This document shows positions 21,011-29,466 of a DNA stretch of 36,550 bases, piece by piece. The stretch is taken from assembly GCA_037178675.1 (NCBI GenBank), contig JAYMGJ010000056.1, positions 1-36,550 of the forward strand, read 5' to 3'. This DNA comes from Scleroderma bovista. Its lineage: Eukaryota > Basidiomycota > Agaricomycetes > Boletales > Sclerodermataceae. Made by a program: the position numbers and the translations under genes. Position 1 is the stretch's first letter. The number at the start of each line of letters is the position of its first letter. The notes under the pieces were generated by a model, which did not search any database, was not told the origin of the DNA, and saw nothing but the letters and a program-made list of their open reading frames with translations.

Positions 21011-21434
21011 GAGGTTCCGAGAGAAAGGGATTATTATCGCCATCAGAACTTTGAGGAACGTCCATTGAAGTCTCGCTGGGGGGAATGTGGCTTCGGCGGA
21101 ACGACGCTTCATGGATCAGCCCAGTATCCCGAGTGGTCGCCTTGATCCTCTGATGGAGTCGGGTTGGAGTTATCATGGTGGAAGGTGAAGGTTCACGACG
21201 GCCGCCTCCTTCCTGTACCAATACATAGTCGTCCTGAAAACCTGTTGATAGTTCTGGATGCGCTGGTACTAGACCCGCAGGGTCAACTCCTGACTGGCTA
21301 GAACTACGTGTCTTTTCCTGACAAAAATCAGATGCATGTAGAGTACAGTTATTGGAAAAGAGTGCTTACTGTTGCCATGAAGAATTGCCAGTGCGCAGTA
21401 TACAAAGGATGGGAAAGGAAACCGCAACCAGGAC

Positions 21435-21626
21435 GGTATGCCATTTTTATGTACGATGGGCATTACTAGAGATCTGCCGAAGATCAGAGTGCACCTCTAG
21501 AAAGGAAAGTAAAGTATAGCTCACAGAGAAGCCCAGCAATGCCGTCTTTATGTGCGATGTTCATCACTAGAGATCTGCCAAAGATCAGAGTGCGCCTCTA
21601 GAAAGGAAAGTAAAGTATAACTTACA
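21435..21626. repeat. tandem duplication with 101-bp period
   Basis: 'ctagagatctgcc-aagatcag' at 21466 recurs at 21567, each followed by 'cctctagaaaggaaagtaaagtata'. It lies just upstream of the putative first exon of the minus-strand gene. Confidence 0.85.
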
Positions 21627-21700
21627 TGGAAGTCCAGCGGACATGAAACTTGATTTGTGATGCTGGCTTGAGATGATGACGGCAAACCTCAGATCGATAG

Positions 21701-21762
21701 GTTGGTGAGGTTCTGCAGAGCCTCTGCGCAGGTTGGTGAGGGTCTGCAGAGCCTCTGTGCCG
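21701..21762. repeat. two tandem copies of a 31-bp repeat
   Basis: 'gttggtgaggttctgcagag' at 21701 recurs at 21732. The next bases of both copies are 'cctctg-gc'. Non-coding. Confidence 0.85.
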
Positions 21763-22170
21763 ACGACGAACCGTTGTTTGCATGGATACAGAGACTGGGT
21801 AGGGCTAGTCGCCGACATAGACACGGAACCTTGGGGTGGTGATCATTAACATTGTTGATGATGGGGCCCGGTGCTGGTGGTCCATCGATGCTAAGGGAGA
21901 TTGGTACTAGTGATCGTTGACGCTTGTAAAGAACAAACTCACTTGTTGCCAGGTGTGTAGGGCACATTGGCATCATTGCCCTAGGACTGAGGGCTGGTCG
22001 TTATCATCTGTGCGGTGCTGGATGCTGGGCATTGGGGTCTTCGAGCTGTGGACTTCAGGCAAGAGAGGTGTTGTGATTACTAATCACAACACCTCTCTTT
22101 ACAACACTTCAATTTCTTACTAATCGCCACATTCACTCTCTTACTCTCATGTTGACTGCAATGACGACGG
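21763..22170. other. no recognisable gene; contains a perfect palindrome
   Basis: Spacer upstream of the long minus-strand gene. Its one striking feature is the palindrome at 22061-22099. Confidence 0.5.
22061..22099. repeat. 39-bp palindrome with 19-bp perfect arms
   Basis: The left arm (22061-22079, aagagaggtgttgtgatta) is the exact reverse complement of 22081-22099, with a single C between. Such a tight palindrome can form a cruciform or mark fused terminal repeats of a small element. Confidence 0.95.
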
Positions 22171-22440
22171 CCATCAGGTAAGTGCCATTTTGCCCATAGC
22201 CCCAATTACTGACAACGACGGCAACGCCCACCACCCACAGCACCCACAGCGAGGACAACAACGACCAGTACCACCCCACCACCCTTCTGAGTCACTCTCA
22301 CCGGCACGACGATTGGTACTCCCCAGTGTCGTCGACACCACGCATGCCACAACCACCCCAACCACCACCTCCAAACTTCGGCATCATGCGATGATGCCAT
22401 CGCCCGTCGACCACCCCCATCCGCAGCGTCAATGACGCCA
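22170..22440. repeat. A/C-rich low-complexity DNA
   Basis: acc/aac/gac-rich sequence, similar in character to 9966-10440 and 15140-15480. Open frames here are a by-product of composition. Confidence 0.5.
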
Positions 22441-22559
22441 CCACTGTTGACTCACGCTACAGGAGGAAAGCAAAGAGCAAGACAAGGAGGTTCATTGCTT
22501 GGATTGCCAGGTAGGTCACCCTTGATCTCGATTACCTGCGGGCTATTTATTTTCTCGCA

Positions 22560-23530
22560 CACATTGTCCATACCTGCATGGGTGCGTCTGGATTCCCTTC
22601 CTATCATCCAGGTCGCCAGCCCAACCCAGCCCCTCCTCATCCCAGTGATCGCCGCCTTCGTATTCGCACGAGCCTGTGCAGCCTGCACAGCACGATCCAT
22701 TTTGGGGTCGTCATGCTCCTCCAGAGATCCTCGCGACTGGGGTCATCCCTGTGGATGCCCCTACTCTGGACATGGCTCGCAGTATTCATACTATCCTTTC
22801 CGCTCGCCAGACGCCCACTGTGCCCTGAGCCCAATGGAGACGTCACCTTGTTCTGCGCATTTATCTGCGCCTCCCATGTGGTCCTACGTTCCAAATCAAG
22901 GATGGTCAAGATACGGCGAGGTGGAGTGGCTCTGGCAGTCATTCTTCACAGCCATCTCCACCCAATGCCACATCGCGCCAGCTGTCCCGAGTCATTGACG
23001 AAGATTTATGACAAGGGTGCCGTGGATGCCTTGGTTGTTCTTTTGCAGTCCTGTTCTGCTGAGCCCTCGGTGTCTGGCCACGAGAATGTGCACTCGCCGA
23101 CATTGTTGAGTGGCAGCCGACACACTACGACTTCGCCTGCCACTGCCCACTGTCGATATGTCTCGTCCAACGGACCTTCGCCCATATCGTCTGGATCCAA
23201 TTCAATCAAGTGTCCTCTCAGCCCTGCTGCAATGGAAGAGATGGACAGCAAGCGTCCGCGCATTGACAGCTTGAAACGGGGTGGTGGATCCACCATCTGG
23301 ACGTTACTTTCCTTCTCCTTCCTCACGCCTGTCCCCGATACCATTCCGCACGCAACCACACTCCCCCGAGTCTCGCCAGCATGTGGAAATAGCCCACTCG
23401 GTGTACCCGAGCACTCCGGCAGTGATGGGCTCACCTCCTCTTTTCGGCAATTGTCATCATTATGTTTTTCTACACGCTTTATTGCACATATGTATCTATC
23501 ACACACCGCATGTACATGTACACCATAAGA
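22560..23530 (+). pseudogene. decayed coding-like stretch, unknown family
   Basis: Plausible protein segments appear in different plus-strand frames in succession: GVIPVDAPTLDMARSIHTIL, then SPMETSPCSAHLSAPPMWSYVP, then YDKGAVDALVVLLQSCSAEP and MEEMDSKRPRIDSLKRGG, then PAVMGSPPLFGNCHHYVF. Each frame is interrupted, so this looks like one gene broken by frameshifts and stops. An unbroken frame of 316 codons exists at 22578-23528, but only parts look like real protein. No family recognised. The minus-strand frame at 23006-23545 is probably a shadow. Confidence 0.35.
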
Positions 23531-23890
23531 ATGATAGATATCCACACTATCTGGTAGTCTGTCTGAGCCAGCCTCTTCTCTCAGATGAAGATAGTCATTC
23601 CTCTAGAAGGGGCACCCACGCTCATTTCAATGCGGTCAGGCTCACACTCGGACAGCCAATCACAATACAAATAACCTTCCTACTGAAAATAAAGCATAGC
23701 TGCAACCTCGAATACTGTATTCTTGCCCCTTGTAAGAGTCAGAAATATTTTAATATGCTTCCCCCTATCAGATGACACTAGAATAAATGTTCCCTATTTG
23801 CTATGTCTGTCAGTCTGCACATGATAGTGCTATCATTCAATGTATTTGGCTGTTGTGAATCGGGTTCACCATCACCTCTTACTAGTTCCC
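23531..23890. other. no recognisable gene
   Basis: Spacer, probably the promoter region of the small plus-strand gene that begins at 23891. No clear TATA box was seen. Confidence 0.45.
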
Positions 23891-24646
23891 ATGGGGTGCA
23901 CAGCTAAATACTTCACACTGCATGACAGACAGGCAGCTGAGCGCAAGCAAAAGGCACTCCATGCATGTACCAAGTAACTGGCACTATACACTTACAGTGC
24001 AATGACTAACTTTGAAGTATATTTCAGGGACAAGGAACTCTGGTCTGAGCAGAATCGGCGTGCATACAGAAAGCGGGTTGGTCGACACCTCCGTAAAGGT
24101 ACCGTTCACCAAAGTCCTCCACCCACACAGAGAGGCTTGGATCCCCACACCTCCTCCGTTCCAGTTCTACCACCAGCACTCATCACTCACGCAACAATGC
24201 GTCTGCCGACATCAGCCATGTTTTTGGAAGCAGCTCAGAGTGCCGATGCTCTGGATGAATCAGAACTCCCGAGCTGGGAGGAGGATCCCCCATACAATGC
24301 CGAGTCTGATTCAACACCAGAAGAAGAAAGATTCACTCGCAATCTGGTTGATGTCATGCTTGGGCGACGTTCCAGGCTATCAGACGAAATGAAGGCTGAG
24401 CGAGCAAAGCGATTTGAAAAAAGGGATCTTGATCTCTTCACAGAACTGGTACATAGTATTAAGGAGCGGATGGTAAGGTGGTTTGCTGTTTATGATATTG
24501 TACAAGCTTCTGTGGAGTCTAGTCGTTGTCACAACCAAATGGCGGCATGCTGGTTACATTGGCAAGCTCGAGACATCCATCATATCACGGAAGAGGCATT
24601 AGAATTAGAGATAGGCAGAAATCCGCACAATAATAGTGCATTGTAA
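23891..24646 (+). CDS. small two-exon cargo gene, unknown function
   Basis: The first exon runs 23891-23973 (MGCTAKYFTLHDRQAAERKQ). A 54-nt intron at 23974-24027 (GTAACT, branch ACTAAC, acceptor TTTCAG) follows, then the second exon to the TAA at 24644-24646. Splicing gives KDKELWSEQNRRAYRKRVGRH, a basic, Arg-rich helix. A proline-rich linker comes next, then an acidic patch (DESELPSWEEDPPYNAESDSTPEEERF) and a helical C-terminal part (LVDVMLGRRSRLSDEMKAERAKRFEKRDLDLFTELVHSIKERM). The basic and helical parts suggest nucleic-acid or protein binding, but I recognise no named domain. It converges on the KDZ gene so tightly that the two stop codons abut, which suggests the pair moves together. Confidence 0.7.
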
Positions 24647-27600
24647 TTACTTGCCAGGTACTGGTATGCTAAGAACAAGGGATTGCAAGTAACGACGAAA
24701 CTCCGGTATATCTCCCTCACGCAAGTTGGTAATGTCATACCCATGTAGAACCGCCATAATCTGAGCCAACACCCAGAGTCCACAATCATACCCATTGGAT
24801 TGCAGGGGTTTGACCTGAATTTCATTGAATGATGGTCTCTGAGTATATTTTGTAGTACTTACCTCAATCGGGTGCGCTGACCAGCTTCCCCCATCATTCC
24901 GAGGAACTCCAAGCCTCTTGAAGGCTACATGGGACAAGCGGGCAATAAGCTGGATGATGTCCTGTCAAGTGTTAGTGAGAATAGCAGTCAGAAGTACGAG
25001 AATACCTTTATCTCATGTTTCCACGGCTTTTTCTCGGCGAAGCTGTCGAAGAGGAGTAGTTGTTTCGAGTTAATTTTGATAATACAAACGACCCAGTGCC
25101 CGACAGGGGATGGCCGGTGAATGGGGAGTATCCACGTCAGTTTTTCCCAATAGCGAGTCCATGATATATTTCTCCACAAAACATTGTCCTCCGCATGGTA
25201 TTGGATGTGGGGGAGATTGTGGGTTGACAGAATGGCACATTGTGCAGCATTCCAGGATAGGAACCTTGAGTACAGTAGCGCAGAACAGCCATTGATACAT
25301 ATGTCGTTGAGTCGAGCAGTTTGGCAAGCAAGGCGCTCGTAGTCGTCCATCTCGAAGGTCTGGCGAGGGAACCCATCCTGTGGATTTCGGATGCGTGTTG
25401 CGAAAACCCCGTGAATGATAAGAGTGTTGCTGTACATGCTGATCGTATCACTTGTGAGGGCCTGAAGAGAATATGACTAAGTGTGAATGAATAGACATGA
25501 AGGAACTTATGAAAGGAAGTTCCCAAATAAGATTGACGCTATGGGCGGGATTCTGATCTTCGTTGTCACCCAAGCTATCTTCATTAATATGGGGATCAGC
25601 TTCCATGTCTTCGAGAACATCTGTCAAGGAAATTTGGTTGGGGTCTAGAAGAGATTCAGCTGCATCGAGATCAGCTGGTGATAGTGTGGAGACCTCCTCA
25701 GTCAGACCATCTACATTGCATACAACCGAAGGCAGCCATTGGAGCTCAAGAGGGGTAGGAGTACCTGTGAGGGTACTGGCAACGGACATGGCAGTGCGTG
25801 CCTGACTTTGATAGCAGATGACGGATGCCAGTGGGGTGGGCCATTTTTCCAATAGCTTCATTAATGTCTCCCTATGTCGCTGAAGTATTAGAGAGTACAT
25901 AGAATCTAAAAGAGCGTTAGTCGATGAAATTAATAAATCATTTTACATACTTTCAGGTCGTCGGATGGCGAGTTCAACGGCACACAGCTCGCGTCCATAC
26001 CACCGGCACATGTTGTCAGCCTCGATGCCAAGGCGATGTTGTTCTTCAAGGCAACGATCAGACTTGAGGACCGCTCTAATACCCTCTCTCACATCAATAT
26101 CTTCAAGCCAACGTGGGATTTCACCAATCGAAGGTGTGACCCAGATATCTTGAAGAAGGTTCTGGTCATTGCGAAGTTCCACGAGCTTCGTTGCAAGTGG
26201 TGAGGGGAGGGGGATGCCAGAAGATGGGTCATACAACTCAGCCAGACGTTCACAGTAGATATTAAATTTGCGGATTGCAGACATAAGAGCTGGCTGACGC
26301 TTGGCAATCACTTTGCGAGTCTGTTGATGGAGCTTTGTACCTAGAAAAAAAGAATGTTAGGGCGAGTTGTACATTCAATGAACCTGACCTAAGGCTTTCT
26401 GCTTGCCCCCCACAGCACGATCCAGCTTATCCCATTCAAAAAAGCTACCAATCGCCCGCTTCCGGATGTTGATCTTCAAGTCGCATGCCAATAGAAGAGT
26501 ACAGACAAACTCCAGGTTAACACCATGGAGTTCCGGAAACCTGTCTTGGATGTTCAACAATGTATATAGTACATCTACCTTAGTTAGAAGCCGATCGTGA
26601 CTACGCTCCAAGCTCTGGAGAGCCTCCAAGGTGTCTTGGGTGGCATCCTTCTCAATTATCATCCGGGCAGCTTGTAGTGCCTTGTCCGAGGCCTCTAAGT
26701 CGGACTGCAGTATAAGAACTGTGTCCAATTCTTTTTTCAGCCGCACTGGCGCATCTAATGATAATGTATCAGCCATGGACTTCAGCTACATGAGAAGGCT
26801 TACGGGCTCGTACTGAAAGCTGCGTGCTGCATTGATCAGCCCACTGCTTCCGCAATTCTGAGATTTCGAATCTGCAGGTGTCAATGATTCGTTGCGCTTC
26901 GGCACCTTGTTCGGCAATCCCTTTCTTCAATCAACGTTGAATCCAGTTACCAAGATTGTTTCGCATCTCGATCCCTATCGCAGCAGCATGACAATCGACG
27001 AGCCAGATGCGCCGCTGACGCTGAACAGATGTTGTGAGATGCAACTGATTTGCCACAATGAAATGTACTTACTGATGATGCTTGCTCAATGCCAATGAGC
27101 TTAATGAAGCGTGACCAGAGGCACTCAGTTCCCTCTCCATCTGAGAGACCTAGACCGGGTATAATTCGAGGGTTATACATGAGCTGGCACGCCCATTCAT
27201 GCCCATAGGCATGCATGGCGGTTGTGGCAAAACGGGTGCGACAAACGACGTCATCGTGAAGAATGTTGAACTTACGGATGTCAGTACTGGTTGATAACAT
27301 TGCGAGTTGGCGTACCTTTTCTAAAGAACGAGCCAGCACGCATCCAACATCATATAGTACAACTACAGTGGCCAAAGGCGGCAGGAACGCAAAGAGGTGT
27401 TCAATGAGTGCAACGCTGTATTTTTGTTGCTCACCGGGAGTGTCAATGTTGGCAAAGAAGAGAGGGATGTCATGGCGACAGATTAGCGCCATGATCCCGG
27501 TGTCGTCAAAGCAATCCATAGCAGCCTTCTGTTTATTGCCATCAGCTGCATCATATGATGCCTCACATTGATCGATTGCTTCGTTGGGAACCACGGCATG

Positions 27601-29013
27601 CCGTTGTTTCGGTACCCGCTTACGCGCTCGTTGAATCCGATGCCCAACCTCATCCACTTGAGCCTTTGGAATGAAGTAGATAGGGTCATAAAATTGAGGG
27701 CAACTACCTGCAGAACATCGATGGTGGTGGTGGAAGTTGCCATCGGTGGCAACGTGAATGTCTCCACCACCATGCAATGGCCGTCCGAATGTGTGGCCCG
27801 CAAAGCATGCCGGGCATCGTTGGACAAGGACAGATGCACACGATTCTGGCACCGCCGGGGCCTGTCGGTGAGAGGGTGGCGGGATGCTCGGGGATGCATC
27901 AACAACACCGGGGATTGGGGTGGATGTCGTCAATGGCACTGAGGGAAAGAGTATGAGTATTGTCTGCACAACAGAGGATACGCATGTGTCATGGCCGTTG
28001 TCGTCGACAATGACGGCGGTGGATGCTCGGTGGATTGCGTCCGTTCGAAATTCTTCAATACCGTTTGGTGACAGCTTTCAATGATCTCTTCGACATGACG
28101 CTCGACTTGCACTTGCAAAACATCGTACCACTGCACCGCATGAGAGATACTGCGACGAAATGGTTCTTGGACAGCTCCACCCTGTGGAGCACATTAATAA
28201 GCGACAGGAATCAGTGAGACAGTGAGACACGTACCTCCCGGGTGGTCACCTGGAAGCCTCGGCGCTCATAATGAGTATGAAGCGCAGAGGCAAGTGCATT
28301 GATAGAATCGCACGAACGTTCAAACAATGCACGGTAGAATGCGAGCAGGTCAACAGAGATCGCTAGGCGTGGTTGAGATGGGGCAGTGGGAAAGAGTCCA
28401 GAGCGCAGGAGCAGCTGCGGGAGTGATGCGCATGCACAACTAAGGACTGTGACAGTAGCAAAACCTAGAAAGATATTAGTGTCCACACAACAATATCAGC
28501 AAGGAACATACGGTCAAAGTAAAGGCAGAGAAGGGAAGTGGGCTTGGGCTCGCAACCTCCATGGCAGCCGAACAACGCTGCATCAGGACTTGTGAGCGGT
28601 TTTCCAATGGTTTCGGCCAAATACTGAAGGTACGACTCGATGACGGTGGGGATCACAGTGATCCAGTTGTCGTACAGCCGGCAAGTAGCCACACTTGGCG
28701 TCGAGTTGTGATGGATATCTTCGTCGACGGAGTTATCCTCATGTTGAATGGGATCGGTGTTGCCTGATGCATCCTCGATAATTTCGTCTGAGAGAGCGTC
28801 GTTAGTAACAGAGGATGGGGGCACAGGCAGCTTGCGATTTAAAAGATCGTCCAGACGTTGAAGGAGGCATTGCCGTTTGACACTTTGACCTGGAATGATA
28901 ACATCAGTTTGAGTTTTTCTTTTGTGTCTCCGTCTCTTTGGACTTGAGAAATGTTGGCCCATGCCCGAACTTGTGCTGGGCAATGCACCACGAGTCCCAG
29001 GACGGGAGTTCAT
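24647..29013 (-). pseudogene. KDZ-family transposase fused to a Ulp1-type cysteine protease, one in-frame TGA
   Basis: The start is the ATG at 29013 (MNSRPGTRG). Exons verified at the N-terminus are 29013-28512, 28464-28235 and from 28181. Domains in order: a basic leader (SPKRRRHKRKTQ), then the KDZ-associated CxC cysteine cluster (CHGGCEP, SCACASLPQLL, FERSCDSINALASAL). The KDZ RNase H-like transposase core follows (ILVQ-like SVLVQRCPACF; first Asp in VATDGNFHHHH near 27744; second Asp in VVLYDVGC near 27351; Glu in DGEGTECLWSR near 27126). A helical region leads to a C48/Ulp1 protease with GHWVVCII (His near 25098), LLLFDSF (Asp near 25047) and LQSNGYDCGLWV (Gln near 24802, Cys near 24784). 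All catalytic residues are present. A TGA at 26931-26933 interrupts the frame in NNLGNWIQR-LKKGIAEQG, where family members have Arg. The joint between the third exon and the core exon near 27960 is also unresolved. Confidence 0.87.
26931..26933 (-). other. in-frame TGA in the KDZ transposase gene
   Basis: The exon starting at 27020 reads RQRRIWLVDCHAAAIG ... GNWIQR, then TGA, then LKKGIAEQGAEAQ, with clean homology-like sequence on both sides. A CGA (Arg) to TGA change is the simplest explanation. Confidence 0.8.
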
Positions 29014-29466
29014 ACTTGGGAGAATACAGAGAAAAAGACGTACCACACAATATATTTGCATGATTAAAAGGTCCAACTTGACAAGAGTGGAGGCTCTCTG
29101 AGAGGATCCTGGACACGATATCGAGAGGGACAGGAAGAAAGAGAACGGGGAGATGATGGTAGGGCGAGCGTGAGGAGAGCGTGAGGCGAGGGCAAGGCGA
29201 CCGTATGGGCCAAATATATTCGCCCCTAATATGGTATTGGTTCTTAAAGCCTATATTTAGTGCAGGTCGGAAGATGCCGGTGCAGATGGTGGGTCTATTA
29301 GATACATTGTGTCCGTCACAAAATATATATCTAATAGGTCTCTATTGCTTCCGAAAAGTGGTGCCTAAGGTGTGCGAAGGTTTGGAGTGACTTCCGCGTC
29401 GTTACCCGATTTGGTAAGTCGCGTCGTGCCAATATGCCTGCGCTGATTGCAGCGCGTGCGGAGGGC
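29014..29466. other. junction between KDZ cargo and gag-like gene
   Basis: No gene was identified between the KDZ start and the gag stop at 29467. It holds a GA-rich stretch (29100-29200). A hairpin has arms TCTATTAGATA near 29292 and TATCTAATAGG near 29327. The right end of the KDZ insertion should lie here, but I could not find terminal inverted repeats or an 8-bp duplication by eye. Confidence 0.5.

Larger units (their letters stand above)
16503..21378 (-). pseudogene. long multi-exon gene of the cargo, with nonsense and frameshift lesions
   Basis: Exons I could join in frame are about 21378-21370, 21317-20957, 20924-20787, 20738-20542, 20486-20322, 20266-19673, 19612-19499, 19450-19386, 19335-19136, 19087-18836 and 18788-18010, then from 17947 on. 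The N-terminal third is Ser/Pro-rich and repeated (KSARGLAPLSALEKLGFEP). The core has an HMG-box-like or Trp-rich helical segment (NAWNIYTAYFVKHKETELARIP ... CYECFKDDYPDTYIEILETW). Further conserved-looking parts are HRFEGCYVLASKVVNQDG, FFSARCRADTDTIIAHLKAHVYNK and GYRLKWASQKLFPW ... NWPVDVLFPGE. The C-terminal part is basic then Pro/Tyr/Gly-rich (PPPLAPYQHLYRPGMHPPY). Lesions are an in-frame TGA at 18499-18501, a frame change near 17835, and a TGA in one copy of a 160-bp duplication (17052-17054). The function is unknown; a chromatin or DNA-binding role is only a guess. Confidence 0.6.

Noticed and set aside
16503..24646. Possible TET/JBP dioxygenase gene, often found with KDZ elements
   Set aside because: I found no HxD...H plus arginine pattern in any of the spliced segments.
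29292..29337. The hairpin with CTATTAGATA arms as the terminal inverted repeat of the KDZ element
   Set aside because: Both arms are on the same side of the cargo, and I found no counterpart near 16 kb.
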